Source of the DNA: Ramichloridium luteum
Taxonomy: Eukaryota; Ascomycota; Dothideomycetes; Mycosphaerellales; Dissoconiaceae
DNA: 64,000 nt
Reading direction: 5' to 3'
NCBI GenBank assembly: GCA_002368545.1
Contig: MTSC01000013.1
Location: 186,001-250,000, forward strand
Position 1 is the stretch's first letter; each line of letters opens with the position of its first letter. Made by a program: the position numbers and the translations under genes. Shown here in pieces: positions 34,581-47,800 of this stretch. Below the pieces are notes generated by a model. That model saw only the letters and a program-made list of their open reading frames with translations, was not told the origin of the DNA and did no database searches.

Positions 34581-35393
34581 TCAAGCGGATACGGTTATAG
34601 TCATTTGCGCAACCGTCGTTGTTTGTCCAGCATCAGTCACGGTCACAGTTCTGGTGACGACTGGCAATGTCTGTATCGAGTCAGGCGGGCCTAGCGATGA
34701 TGGCGTCGGGATGATAGGGACTGAGCCAGGCGGCGATACTGGCGGCACAGCCGGAGGCGTGTTCCCCGGAATTCCACTGCCGGCGGATCCTGCCGGAGAC
34801 GTGGTGGTGTTTGAACCGAGGCTGGTTCCGGTGCTCAAGCTGGAGACGCTGGTGCCTGCGGCGTTCTTGGCTGAAGTTGAAATGGTTGTCACTGCTAGTG
34901 TTGGCGCCGATCCGGAGCTCGGGTACTGGAAAGAAAGACTCAAACTTGTGGAAGTCGTGGCAGTGGTGTTCGACGCCGGTGCCGGGCTCCCTGTCAGACC
35001 AAAAGTTGTGACAGATGTGCCCGATGGAGTCACCAGGCTGAAGTTGTAACTGCATGTCAGTGCAGGCGGGCTGACTGGGCTCGGAGAATTTGTGAGACTG
35101 GCGCTGATCATGCTACTTGATCCTGTCGGGATCCCGCTCCCTCCTCCAGATGTCGGAGACTCCTGCGCACCGGGGAATATCGTCGTGTACAAAGTGAGAA
35201 TTGTGGTGCTCCGAACCGAGGCCGCCGATGCAGAGGATGAAAAGTATGACGCTGCTGCTGCCCCGGAAGACGAGTGCTGGCTGTTGGTAGTGCCGGATAG
35301 ATTGGCTGGCACATCGTCCACGGAAGGTAGCGGGCCAGCACTGACCAGAGCAATACAGAGGGTCCAAAGGACGAATCTCGTTGTCGACATCAT
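34581..35393 (-). CDS. Secreted Ser/Thr-rich cell-surface protein, function unknown
   Basis: This single-exon gene for 270 residues begins with a clear signal peptide (MMSTTRFVLWTLCIALVSAG). Nearly all the rest is Ser, Thr, Pro, Gly and Ala, including a stretch with one Cys (PALTCSYNFSLVTPSGTSVT). The end is TVTVTDAGQTTTVAQMTITVSA, which resembles the Thr/Val-rich repeats of fungal wall mannoproteins. There is no transmembrane segment and no convincing hydrophobic GPI-addition tail, so release to wall or medium is more likely than anchoring. Several N-glycosylation sequons (NLS, NFS, NTT) are visible. No catalytic motif is present. It sits in tandem with the Cys-rich surface protein at 32736-33848. 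Confidence 0.7.
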   Translation of the reverse strand: MMSTTRFVLWTLCIALVSAGPLPSVDDVPANLSGTTNSQHSSSGAAAASYFSSSASAASVRSTTILTLYTTIFPGAQESPTSGGGSGIPTGSSSMISASLTNSPSPVSPPALTCSYNFSLVTPSGTSVTTFGLTGSPAPASNTTATTSTSLSLSFQYPSSGSAPTLAVTTISTSAKNAAGTSVSSLSTGTSLGSNTTTSPAGSAGSGIPGNTPPAVPPVSPPGSVPIIPTPSSLGPPDSIQTLPVVTRTVTVTDAGQTTTVAQMTITVSA

Positions 35394-36268
35394 ATTTTGA
35401 ATTTGAAAAAGATATTAGGTAGGTAAAGATTATCCCGAGACCAGCTCTAGCAAGTGATCAACAGTTCAACTGGATCTGGAACAAAATGAAGAGAGAACAC
35501 AGAGGACAGAGCAAGAAAGTGAGCATGGTCTTGCTAAAGAGAAGATCGGACCTACCTATATCTTTGCGTTCCAGGAGGTGTGAGATCATTTTGCTTGCAT
35601 GGATGTGAATGTACTGACACATTCTGGAAATCCATACAACGACGCCGGATTGACGGAACAATGCAAGGCGAGGTGTTGTGTGTGAGCTGGAAAGCCACAA
35701 GCTTAATTGATAGGTTCTGCATTGCGCTATGTAGACGTGTTGCTGTTCACTCGTGAACCAGAAGCCGCACGATCGATCAGTGAATGATGGCTGCTGCGAG
35801 TTCATTGGCTGACGAAGCTTCCGATCGCGTGGTGAACTGTTTCATCGCGTCCCTTTGAAGGACTTCGATCAAATGCACCCGCGTTGGCCGCGATCACGAT
35901 CGTCTCGAAGTATGGAACGACCGTTTTCAGTCAAAATCTCCATTTCGTGGTAGCGTGCCGTTCAGATATATATCTCTTGGTTTGAAGAAATGTCAAAAAG
36001 GGAGGTACCGTTCTTCAAGAGATGCTTCCGCGCGACGCGTCACGTGTGGGCGCGCGAGCGCAGCCGTTGCTCAAGCAACGGCCAATATTCATTGGCCGAG
36101 CGGCACAGCCCGAGATTATTGACGGCCGTGTCGACCGCACAGACAGAGCGAATCGTCAATGTCGAAGTGCCTTATGTTCACGGGGAGCGCTTAGGAATCT
36201 GTTCTTCAGAAGTCGTGCGGCGGGACTCGGCGACGTGAGCATCTTTTTCTCCACAACCTACGGTCAAC
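35394..36268. promoter_or_regulatory. Divergent promoter region with cell-cycle-type box and nested palindromes
   Basis: This region separates the minus-strand surface protein and the plus-strand kinesin. An ACGCGT hexamer (MluI cell-cycle box, the MBF site of yeasts) at 36035-36040 abuts a CACGTG E-box at 36041-36046. Just downstream are a perfect 8-bp-arm palindrome at 36063-36070/36075-36082 (GCCGTTGC/GCAACGGC) and a GGCCAAT/ATTGGCC pair at 36080-36086/36091-36097, that is, two opposed CCAAT boxes. All lie 170-235 bp before the kinesin ATG. Confidence 0.55.
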
Positions 36269-38550
36269 ATGAGTATTCGCGTGGTCGCACGGATTCGGCC
36301 TCTCCTCAAGGCGGAGATTGAGAAGGATGTTATTGTCACGGCCGCCGGCGACTCAGAGGACCTGAAGATTGTGAGGATACCAAACCCGAAGAACGAGGCC
36401 GAGCTCTATTCGTTTCAATTCAGCAATGTCTACGACCAGACAGCGACGCAGGCCAACATCTTCGAGAATGAAGGTGAGAATCCCGCGTCTAATCGTAGTA
36501 TCGACAGTGATATTGATATGTGCTAGTTGCGCCCACTGTCAAACACTTATTCAAAGGGTTCGATGTCACGCTATTCGCTTACGGAGTCACCGGTACCGGC
36601 AAGACGCACACAATGCGAGGAGGAAAGAAAATGGAGGAACGCGGTGTTATCCCACGACTGCTCTCCAGCATCTATCGGCGAGGACGCAAGGTGGAGAAGG
36701 ATACGGCTGGAGCTACAGAGGTGGAGGTCGCAATGAGCTACTATGAGATCTACAACGACCGCGTCTTCGATTTGTTCGAGCCGCCAGAGAAACGCACACC
36801 TGCCGGACTTCCTATCCGAGACAACCAGAACGGAAAGGCTATTGTGGTGGGACTGACCGAGCGACCTTGCACGTCACTGAAAGAGTTCGAGCAGCTTTAC
36901 GACCAGGCCAATTTGAACCGATCAACCTCGGCGACGAAGCTGAATGCGCACTCGTCGCGATCGCACGCCGTGCTGTGCGTGAAGGTCACGCAAGTGACAG
37001 GCGAGGAAGTTCGCGTCAGCACAGCTTCCGCAATTGATCTTGCAGGCTCCGAGGACAACCGCCGGACCGACAACAACAAGGATAGATTAGTTGAGAGTGC
37101 TAGCATCAACAAATCCCTCTTTGTGCTCGCATCGTGCGTGGAAGCCATCTCGAAGAAACAAGCCAGGATTCCGTACCGGGAGTCGAAGATGACGAGGATA
37201 TTGGCGCTCGGACAGAACAATGGTCTTACAGTCATGATCCTGAACCTTGCGCCAGTGCGAAGCTATCATCTGGATACGCTGAGCAGTCTCAACTTTGCGA
37301 ACCGCACGAAGAAGATCGAAGTCAATGAGATTGAGAATCAGCCGTTTTTCAGGGAGGGCCAAGGGAAGAGCAAGCTTGATGGGAGCACCGCTGGACCCGC
37401 AAGTGCTATGAGCATTAATCGTCAGCCGCTGCGGCCGAAGATATTATCTCAGAACAGCCACTTGAGAGACGTCACAACGAACGTTCCGAAGCCAGCGAAG
37501 CAATTTGCTGTTTACACCGACAAAGCCAAGCCTGCACCGAAGCCAACGAACGTAGCCAACACGAGTCAGGCTCGTACATCGTCGATTCCGATCAAGTCGC
37601 CGAAACGGGCGAGCAGCGAAGCATTCCCGCTCTTTGGAAGGGCAACGAAGTTTCTCCGGGGCCACGACAATCATCATGGCGTGGAAGCAGGGATGTCAAA
37701 AGACGCGATCGAGGCCCTAATTGAACGCAAAGTCAGTGAAGTGCTGGCAGGACGTGCGGAGATCGCTGCGGCTCCACTACAGGAACCCATCTCGGACGAC
37801 ATGCGAAAAAGGCTTTTGGCTCTTGAAAAGCGAGTTGAAGGACAAGAGACGGAGCGAGCAGAGGGCCTTCAATATCTGCTGATGGCCAAGCAACATCAAG
37901 TTCGTGGGGAGTATAGCAGCGCTTTGAAGATGTACCAGCTCGCACTTCCTCACTTTCCCGACAATGAGAAGCTAGTACGCAAGATTGTAGCCTTGCAGGA
38001 CAACATGGCTGCAAAGCGTGTGGCAAAGCGGGCTTCTGCTGTCGAGAGTGAGCAGTTGGATGATCCTACTCATAAACCTGCCGCACGACGGAGAGCCAAG
38101 GCTGACGAGGACGAGAGCTACCACGAGGGCCAGGAAGAAGCAGAACAGCAGGACGAGAACGACGAGGTTGTGTATCGTCCGCGAACGAAGATCAGGCGAC
38201 CGCACATGGCCAGTCTCATTCGTAGCACTGAACCAGTACCTGTGCCGACTTCGGAAGACGCTGCTCCGGTAGTGGACGAGGACTCGGATGACGAACTGGC
38301 TGTTGCGCTCACCGCGCAGACTCCACGAACGAAGCGACTGATCGAGATCATCAACACAAAAGATGTCTCTCAGATCAAACTGTTGAAAGGAGTCGGTGCA
38401 AAGAAGGCTGAAGCGATCGTCAACTGTCTTTGTGACCTAGAAGACGACGCACGGGTCGAGTCGCTCTCGCAACTCGGCAAACTGAAGGGTGTCGGTGTGA
38501 AGACGGTCCAGAACATGCGTGCTGGTTTGGGAGATGGTCTGGAGTTCTAA
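36269..38550 (+). CDS. Kinesin-10 (KIF22/Kid-type chromokinesin) with C-terminal helix-hairpin-helix domain
   Basis: This is a plus-end-type microtubule motor with a DNA-binding tail; animal relatives push chromosome arms during mitosis. Exons 36269-36473 and 36527-38550 (53-bp intron, GTGAGA...CTAG, phase 1) give 742 residues. The N-terminal motor starts SIRVVARIRPLLKAE. It has a P-loop GVTGTGKTHT, switch I NAHSSRSHAV, switch II IDLAGSEDN and the IPYRESKMTRIL segment, ending near residue 350. A Lys/Pro-rich neck, a short helical repeat-like part (EYSSALKMYQLALPHFPDNE) and a basic, acidic-patched linker follow. The last 65 residues contain two helix-hairpin-helix motifs (IKLLKGVGAKKAEAI and LGKLKGVGVKTVQNM), which in KIF22 bind DNA. 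Motor plus HhH is diagnostic of this class. The promoter carries an MCB-like box, in line with mitotic expression. Confidence 0.94.
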
Positions 38551-39713
38551 GAGTGAACGGCTCACGAATTTCCTTGGGTTGTGTTCGCATTGAGCGATTT
38601 GTTTCTTTCGTACCGTATGGGAAGCGTGGCGTTGAGGTGTGCTGGTCAAAGGGCCATTATTAGGCCTTGACTTCGTTGCTGCAAGGAGCAGGCGATCGCT
38701 CCGAATATAAGAACATCTTTCACCATTGTTGCTTCTTACAAGGGGCGATTACAAGTATTTATAGCATGTTGCATACGCATTGCATGCGGAGCCTTGTCGC
38801 CTACGGTGGGCCTACAGTGTTGATCCATCATGCGACAACCAAGAACCTGCCGATGACAAGACGTCCATACTGTGATGACCCTGCATCCTATAGGTTGTGC
38901 ACAACTACCGCGGCGCATCGCATCGCGTTACGACGCGCATTCATCATTAGAGCGGGCCGAGCTCGGGCAGGCACAGCTTGCATGACCAGCGATCCCGAGC
39001 AACTGACCCGCCACTTTGCGTCGGAAACCTTTGCAGAAGCACATGCAGCTGGGGTCAATAGTGGTATGCAAGGCGGGCGACCGGCTGGTACTTAGCTGCG
39101 GTGGTCATGCAACACTGATAGCCACGGCTACTGCGAGGCATGATATGCACGACCACTTCTGGCCGAGCCGCGTCGGCATCTCTTTCATGCGACCCTATCT
39201 TGCCTTTGCAGAAGCAATTGGATGTGATATACCTGAGTCGTGCAGTCGCCACACACGGGAAACGCGCTATCGTGAGCATGGGTTATGACGGGAAGCAGGC
39301 ATGGCAGGGTGTTTGGGTGTGTGACGTCTTCTGCTAAACAACTTATAGAAGGTGAAGGGCGAGGAATCCGGGGTTCCAGCTGTTCCTCGCCGCTATGACC
39401 CACTGGACCGTAGGCAGACGCGTGCAACCTAACACTTGGGTACACTAAGCTTTTTGCTTTGTTTACTTCCATCTCGCCACGAGATTTGCGATCACCGGAT
39501 GCCATTCACAACACCCTTGCGCCGAAAACTTGGGTCGTTCGTGGACACAACCAGTGAATGTGCTGTGGCTGCGGATCCGATCCATGGAACTTTGATCGTC
39601 GCCGTCGCTTCACCGTCCTCCCGCGCCGATCAAGCATATCGCAACTCTCCTTCCAACACCTGGCTTTTCAATCGATTATCGCAATCGCGCATCATCGTCG
39701 ATAAGAGATAATC
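38551..39713. promoter_or_regulatory. Intergenic region upstream of the nuclear-membrane protein gene
   Basis: This 1.16-kb region has no gene I can support. Open frames up to 142 codons show no domain and have low-complexity or Cys/His-scattered composition. It holds the kinesin terminator and the src1 promoter. Confidence 0.4.
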
Positions 39714-41874
39714 ATGGACGATCAGGCCTATCTTGAGCCGGGCTTCGACCCAACGAGCCTGACGATGCCGCGACTGCGCAACATCCTGGTGATGCACAAT
39801 GTCCAGTATCAGTCATCCGCGAAGAAGCAACAGCTTGTCGATCTATTCAACGAGCAAGTACTTCCACAAGTTCGCAAGATTCGCGCTGCAAATGCGCGCG
39901 TGAAGCGCACCAGTCGAGGGATCGAAGACGTCGCAGCGAGCCAAAGCTCGTACGACTATGATGACGAAGAGGATGAAGCACCGCCACCACCTGTCCGAAC
40001 ACCATCCGGTAGGACTGGTCGTCGCACGACCCGTGCGCGCACAGAAGAGGCAGAGGAGGTCATTCCAGTCCTGCGCTCGGCGCGGCATAGCACGGCTCCG
40101 CCAGAGTCCTCGCCACGACGAGGTTCTAGCCGGCATGGCCGAGCGCCGGAGCCAATTCGGGAGGAGCCTGAGCCAAGACGGCCACAATCCTCGCGGAAGA
40201 CTCGACCAGCGGCGACAACGCCGATCGTTAAGGCCGAGCCCGAAGATGATGCCAGTCCTTTCTCGAGCGACAATGTGTTTCAAACCGGCAGCTCCCCACC
40301 TGCGATACGCTCATCTGACGCTGCCCGCCGACGCACGACCTTGGGTCCTGCCAAAAGCACCGACAGCCGGAAGCAGGAAATAAGGCGCCAAACGGAGGAC
40401 TTCCGTCCGATTCGATCGCATAACGTTTCTGCCACACCTTCGCGCAGAACCTTTGAGATGCCCGTGGCGGTGATCAAGAAAGAGGAGATGGAGCCCAGCG
40501 AGGAGTTCACGCCAGAAGAGCAGCTGGATCTGGTACAGGCGCAACAGGCCGGAGAATTGGTTGCGGCGCGACGCCAAACGCAGCGCCCAACGGCCGTTGC
40601 AAAACAGGGCATCACTGTTGTCTCCTTCGTCGTGCTTCTCATTCTTGCCGCAGTTTGGCGGCAAGAGAAGCTCGAGGTTGGTTACTGTGGAGTTGGACGC
40701 CCATCCCTCGACATTGGCGGAGTTGAGATCCCTGAATGGGCTGAGCCGATTCGTCCTCAGTGTGAACCTTGTCCGCCACACGCTTTCTGCGGTGAGAAGC
40801 TACTCACCGAGTGCGAGTCGGGCTTTGTGCTCGCGAATCACCCACTCTCCTTGAATGGGCTTATTCCATTACCGCCTACCTGTGAGCCTGACAGTGCTCG
40901 AGCACGCAAGGTCAATGCGGTGAAGGAGCGTGCTGTAGAGGAGCTCCGTGAACAGAGCGCAAAGTATGAATGTGGAGAGGCACCGAGCGCTGAGATCAAG
41001 GAGACTGAGCTGAAACGTGCGATTGCGACGAAGCGTCGCAAAGGCATGACCAACGACGAATTCGAAGATCTTTGGGCCAGCGCGATCGGTGAGATCGTCA
41101 GAGTTGAGGAAGTCGTGAGCGGTTCGGACGGGTAAGTTATTCTTTTGGTGCAGCATGACTGGCATTCTACAAATCGTGCTCCCCATCCCGTCACACTTCT
41201 GTCTAGATCATTCGCTTACTTGGGGGTTTTACTGACAGATTCGCCGTCACTTCAGATCCGGCCATCCAACACTCCGCTCCACCAGCCTCGCACGCATCCC
41301 TCTCGGTTGCGCCATCCGACGATCCCTACTCCAGACACTTAGACAGTATCTTTGGCAACTTGTAGGCGTTCTCCTGGTGCTTTCCTCCGGAGCGTACGGT
41401 CGCCATCGCATCGCCTCCAGGCGCGCAACGGAAGCGCGCGCAAAGCAACTCGCTGGCCTCGCCCTCGAAAAGCTGAGCATCCAGGCGAGCTTGCACGCTC
41501 AAGACTCCGACGTATTCCCGGAACGCTACATGAGTATGGCACAGCTGCGCGACGACGTCCTGCGCGACGAATTCTCGGCCTCCCGGCGCAAAACACTGTG
41601 GGACAAGGTTCAGCGCAAAGTCGAAGCCAATTCCAACGTACGACCAATGGTGCGCGAATCTCACACGGGCGACGTCGGTCGTGTCTGGGAGTGGGTGGGC
41701 GCAGTCAGGATGATTGAGAGCCCCGCGGCCGCTGGCGACCGTAGAAAGAGTGAAAGAGTCAGTTTCGCGGACAGTGATCGGTACATCGACTCGGCGGAGA
41801 ACTCCTCGAGTGCGTTCCGGAGAAGAGACGTGGGAGAGGTGAGCAAATGGGAAGAACAGAGAAGCTACTATTGA
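39714..41874 (+). CDS. src1: Inner nuclear membrane HeH/LEM-MSC protein (Src1/Heh1/Man1 family)
   Basis: This double-pass inner nuclear membrane protein anchors chromatin (rDNA, telomeres) and helps nuclear-envelope and pore quality control in yeasts. Exons 39714-41131 and 41256-41874 (124-bp intron, GTAAGT...TTCAG, phase 2) give 678 residues. The N-terminal HeH/SAP-like motif is at about residues 10-52 (FDPTSLTMPRLRNILVMHNV and following). A long Arg/Ser/Pro-rich nucleoplasmic segment with basic patches suits a nuclear-localisation signal. The first membrane helix is ITVVSFVVLLILAAVW (about 298-315). The lumenal part has paired cysteines (CEPCPPHAFCGEKLLTEC), and the second membrane helix is at about 500-520 (YLWQLVGVLLVLSSGAYG). 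The MSC (Man1-Src1 C-terminal) domain follows. Acceptor choice at 41255 is supported because it restores the family-typical STSLARIPLGCAIRRSL before helix 2. Confidence 0.94.
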
Positions 41875-44800
41875 TGAAAGGCTCGCTGGCAGGACTGGAT
41901 ATCACATTGGCGTCTGGAGTAGAGACAAGACAGTCGTGCATTTGGCATGATAGGATGGACTATGAGGAGGAATCTTGATACCCTTGAACGACACGATGCT
42001 ATCGTCGTCGCAGATTTGGTTTTGGAGCGATTTCGTATATTCTAGCTGGCTATCCGCATATCTCATTTTGATACTTTCTATTCGAGATCATTGTTCACTG
42101 GCTCCACCAGTTGCAAAGTACTATCATTCTTCTGGTTCCAATTGAGCCTGCTATGATCAGCGCATACTGACGACATGCCCACTCGTCATATCCATTGACC
42201 CTTTGCAGCACAACTTGCAGCACAAGCGCTCTCTACGCTGCCCTGTTGATCACCGTTCTCCCGAGGAATGTGCAGCGTGCAGCCGAGCAAGCCGAGCTGC
42301 AATGCAATGCAGCCGCGGGAAGAGAGCATGCCTCTCATGGTTACTGCAAACAACAATCCCGACTGCCGTGGCTACTTTTACTCCCTAGACTTGCATGCAC
42401 GCTCTATTGACACCTGAAACAATGGACTCGATTGCTTAGCAACGCCGAACACAGTCGAGGAACACGCCATTTTTTCTCCGATGGTCAAAGTGTCTGCCTG
42501 GGCAATGAAGAGCGCCTCTCTTCTCCTCCGCTTCAAGAAATTCTCCGTAGACGTGCATGAGAAGCGTGGGCGCCGGTTCGTACGGCTACGACAAATCCGG
42601 CCCTGCCGGCCAACCAGCTTTCTCGGAGAATTTTGAAGAGCAAGGGCAACGGGTTGGCGGGCGCCGTTTTATCTCACACATCGGGTTCGAACGCGGTGCA
42701 AAGTGGTAAGGCAGACGATCGCTACATGCAAGTAGCTACCGGTAGTGTTGTATAGAAAGACCTGCATCATCTTTCATCTAATTACTCCGCATCGCCGGTC
42801 GTCCACCCGCTGGTCATGCGAGCTCGTGTTCGCATAACGCAGGCAGGCAGGCGCGGCCGCCTAAGGTAGCGCGTAAAGGAAGGAGCGTGGCTCAAGCGCA
42901 GAAATTCAAGACACAGTACAAGAAACAATCACGCACACCGCTGCTTCGCTCCCGTTACGGCCGAGCGCAACGCAAAGCCTGATGGAAGCATGCAAGCAGG
43001 ACGAGCCGCCCCCGAATGAGCGCCGACCATCCCGCCGCCAAATCGCCCCCGGTGCTGCAGGGACATACCGATTCTGTCACTCCTGGACCCAGGACGCCGT
43101 CGACGGGCCCACGACAATCCCACGCCGGCGCATTCGCTATCTACGGCGATTCGACGCTGCTGGCTGCTGCTGCGGCAATCGACATCGCAGCAAGTCGCAG
43201 CGGCGCGCGGCTTCCTGCAGCATGCGTCCGCGCAGACGAATGCTCATGAGTGCAGATGCGTCGCCGCTGCCTTGCTCTGCCGAATGGGCTTGCAGGCCCG
43301 GATGCAGGTTTGTTGCGGCGCCGCGTATGTGGGTTGGAGGTCGCGTCTCGCGCGCCGTCGAGCCTCCTGTCATCGTGCATTTGCATTTGTGACGGATCCG
43401 TCTGGTTGGCTCGCTGAAGTAGGAAGTAACAAGTTGTCCTCGCTGATAGACTCCAGACTGCCAAGGCGCTCTGCAAAAGCCCCCTCGACTTGCTCATGCA
43501 CCGTTCTGGTCGCCCGCCACGGATTCGTTCCCGATCGCGATACGAGCCTCAATCGTTCTGAGCGTTATGCATGGCGAAGGGGCAGATTTGGACATTGGCA
43601 GAGCAGTCGTCGGCGATAGTGGCTTGGTCGGCGCGGATGAATTTGGATATGCGAACCGATGCAGGGGCGCCGATACACCTCATGCATTGCGGCGTCGAGC
43701 AATCCTTTCATTGCAACGAGGCTGTCATCTCCTCATTAGTCCTGGGCAATACTGTCTATTTCCTTGTCCGAAATTCCAAAAGCCGTTCGTGTTCTGCAGC
43801 TCCCCAGCCGTTGGCCGGTGGTCTCATCAAATAGCGTTTGATGACAGAATCCCGGAATAGAGCTGCATCAATCCGTGACAGGGATGCTAATGATTTCACA
43901 GTTACAGCAACCGACGCCTCCAACGACAAAATCGTAATCAGCTAAGCCTCAAATTGTTTCATCACCGACCAGTCCGTCCGCGTGAGCTCGGGAGGGCTTG
44001 TTGATCCAGACCCAATGCACCCTTGTCCTGGAGCTGCAATGACGGCAAGGCAGCCGGTGTTCATCATCTGCCGCGCTTTGCGCCGGATCAAGCTGTGCTC
44101 CGGGCGAACAGTAGAGGAGAACAAGTCGGTGCCCGGGAGTTGACGTCTTGGGTTGACATCCTACCGCCTGTATAGTCTTCGAGAAGGTCGGCATAGGCAG
44201 TATGCTTCCGTCCAGTCATATCGTTCTCCTCGAGAGAGGCGTGCAATGGTTCACACCAGTTGAAAAGGATTGAGTTCGACAACTCATCAATGACGGCCTG
44301 CCCAGATCCGTGACAGACGGCGTGTTCGTCGAGCCGGCAGAATCAATGCTCGTTTCATAATTCAGGGACCAATTGATCCGTTCGGTCGGAACGCATTGCC
44401 CGCCTCATTGCGACGCCAGTTAGGCTTTGATCCATCACATTCGGGGCGGAAAAATTGGATCGGGTGAGAGACGTAGTATTGCAAAAGGAAATTTCACCTA
44501 CCGTCGTGATCGAACACACGAAGGCCAGGTTGCCTATAATCAATGTCAATCATTTCTCCGACGCCTCTCATTGGAGAAAAGAGGGAGGAGAGGATCCTCT
44601 AAACTTCCTCAGGCATCCTGTGTGCGATTGTGTTGGGGAGCCTTTCTGGCCACTCAACACGGCCATTTAGCGCGAGAATACCGATCTGTGTTCCGAGCAA
44701 GCACAGCAAATAAGACTTTGAGAAATGCAATACAGCATGTGGCGACCAGTACGGTTGCATCCGCGGGTTGAATCGGACTGTCGTCACGAAGGCTCATCGT

Positions 44801-47800
44801 TGGTTGTACAGCATTGGAAGTTCAAAGCAAACACAATCTCGTGGCCGAAACGTCATCGCCTGTAGCCAGGGTCGGCACGAGATCGCGAAGAACAATTCCG
44901 TGGAACGATGAATGTTCTCATCTTGTCGATCAGGTGAAGTCGATTCCCAGCCTGCGACAAGACGATTTACATTGCATAAGAATCCCTGGTAGGTTAATAG
45001 TGCAACCGCGAACGAAAGTCCACGATGCGTGGATGCGCCGGCAAGGTGCAGGACGGAGCGCGACGCAGCCGGCCGCACATGATGCGCGCGCCTCTTTCCT
45101 GCCCTGCGTGCGTGCCGCCGGCGCATCTCGTGGCGGCTGCAGAGCGGGACCTTGTTTCTGTCCTGGCACCATTCCCGTCGCCAGCTACACGCACACACAT
45201 CATACTTTTGCTCCAAATCACGGTACACTAAGATCCCGCCGGTCTGGAGGGAGATGCATCCCGGAGAATTTAACAGGTGCCACGAAGATGGGCGCCAGGC
45301 AGCACGCGCGCGGGGCGGCCAGGATAGAGTACCAGCTGTCGCGCGCGTGGGCGTCGGTTTGACAACTGCTCACGCACACACACGTCGCACACCGGACGCA
45401 CATCACACTATGTCTCAGCGTGACACGTGGTTCAATGATCGCCGGCTCGTTGCAGCACCCATGCAAACGAGGCGAGTGTCGCGAACGAACCATGGATGAT
45501 TGTCTCGGCCCATACCAGGCGCACTCGCTCCCAAGAGTGGACGCACGCCGCGCAGCGATAGCCCGGCGATGGAAACAGTGATGAGAGCGCGAAGATGCGA
45601 TTGCCGAACCGGGAAAGTCGCACCCATTGTGACGGCCGTCTCACCGCATAGATCCCACCGCGACAGGCGCGATTAGGTTCTGTTGTGCGGTGTTTGATTG
45701 ACCAAGTGCCACCATCTTACCTGGCCCCAATGGGCAAACACCGCGTGCCCGGAGAATGAAGAGCACGACAACGACCGCGACCCGTGCCATGAGTCGCTGG
45801 CCGTGGCTCTTTCGAACTCTCACCATCGCTGATTCACTCGGACGGACCCAGACTTGTGTTTAGCGAGCCCGGCCAATCATCCGGTGCAGCCGGACGGTGA
45901 GGGAAAGAGAAGCGGTGAGCAATTTGATATCGTCGCGGAACCCCGCCGTAGATCGAGCTTCCGAATTGGCCTAGCGAGGAAAGCGTTCGCCAGCGTGGAG
46001 GGCTTGCGAGGCCACTCCTGCCACTTGCCCTGACTTGGTGGTCGAGCGCCTGAGAGGAGGATAGGGCCATGTGCTGGCAAGTCGCTACGCCAGAGCATTC
46101 GCGATGCTCGTACAGGACACCCTCGATATTGGATTTGACCCACACCGTATTCCCGCTAGGATCAGATAGACACATGCCAGAGCGGCTGTCGCCACTGAGC
46201 GAGCGTTCCAGATCCAGCACAGCTGTTGGGAACCACATCCCGGCGGTCATGATTGCCTTCCTTGTACGACAAATACTTGAGATGTCACAGCAGATACCGC
46301 CTACAGTGATGCCCTGATACCGTCGAGACTATACCCCGTGCAGTTTTCTACATCACATTATATGCATGGCGTGCCTAGACGTGCTGCAACTAATGCCGTT
46401 TCACCATTGGGATCGAGACGAATTCGGATGCAGCAGATAGTAAAGATATGCACAGCATAGTAGGGTTGATGCTTATAGGGCCGTTGGCGAGGAATGCTGT
46501 GCGACGGGGGGATGGCAGTTGAGAGATGGTGCGACCACCACGACTAGCGCCAAGCGTGGCGCTTTTAGACTTTCCGGCTAGATTGTCCACACTGTCGACG
46601 TGTCCGTCTTCCATTCGAGATGGCGTTCCGCGGTAGCTCTGCCGGGCCCTTTTTTCCCTGGGCCTTCATGTTCTGTCGCTTTCGAGCACATTTGGGTCGC
46701 GAGCGCGTCCCACGAAAATAGAGCGTGCGGCCCATGCGAGTCGAGCGTTTGCTCCGGGATTTGGCGATCGGTCGCTTCCCCTCCGAACGTGATCAGCACC
46801 ACCTGCCAGACGTCCAGGATGGAGGGTATGTGCTGGCGCGAAGCGGCGGCGTTCCTGGTACTGCACAGAGTGTGTGCTGAGTGTGCGCCGCAGTGGCCGG
46901 TCATCAGTGAATGAGGGGCGGCGCAACCTCGTCAGCGATGCCGAACCAGCATCGAGGCTCTGACGAAGCTGGGTCAGATCACGTCCTACCCCTGCCTCAC
47001 TGGCAACCCGAGGGTGTTGTGAGGTTTCGCAGGCACGTTTCCTCGTCGTCTACCCAGCAGTGAGCCGGGCAGACTTACAGTGTGCGATACAAGACATCCC
47101 ATGGCCTCGGAGGTCCCGCGCACCACCACTTTACAGTTTCATCTGTGCCGCAGCACACGCAGGTCCGTTAAGCTCCCGTTTCTCCAACGGGAGTGCGTGA
47201 CCTCCCGCTGCAGCTAAGCCGACGGCGCAGGCGGGAAGCACGATAGTCCGATGGTCGTGCATGAGGATGATGCGATTGTTGTGCATTTCGAGAATGCCAT
47301 CTTTCCTGAACAGGTTGTTCATGAATAACACGACCTTCGCCCCAGAAACTTCAAATGATGGACCTGGTAGAGGGAATGGGGATTCGTCCAGATGCCAGCG
47401 GGTTCCTGGAATTGTGGCAATGGAACCCGCCTCGCGGCCTCTTTCGCACCGCCATCGGCCTGGGCCATGTGACACCATCGAAGAGAGCAGGAGGTGGACG
47501 AGTCAATCACTCGTAAACAGTTCCTTTGGCTCAGCGATGGGGGCCACCCGATGACGAAGCTAAAAGCAGTATAACGCCACCGATTGTCGCGAAACGGGCG
47601 AACCAATGAGCAGGGCTGGAGCAGTGGCAAAGACTGCTTGTGCTCTTGTTCGAAGGGATTTGGCTATCGGGTCCGTGGGTGTCATACAGGATTCAAGGCA
47701 GTAATCAGGCCAATGCACCGCGATTCGCTCACGTCGAGAGTCGCGCCAGCACAGCGAATAGAGGTGGTAGTCGTGCACGTTGAAGTTCTCTCCTGCTGGG

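Noticed and set aside
42675..42700. tRNA-like T-loop (GGTTCGAAC)
   Set aside because: No acceptor, D-arm or anticodon stem could be built around it.
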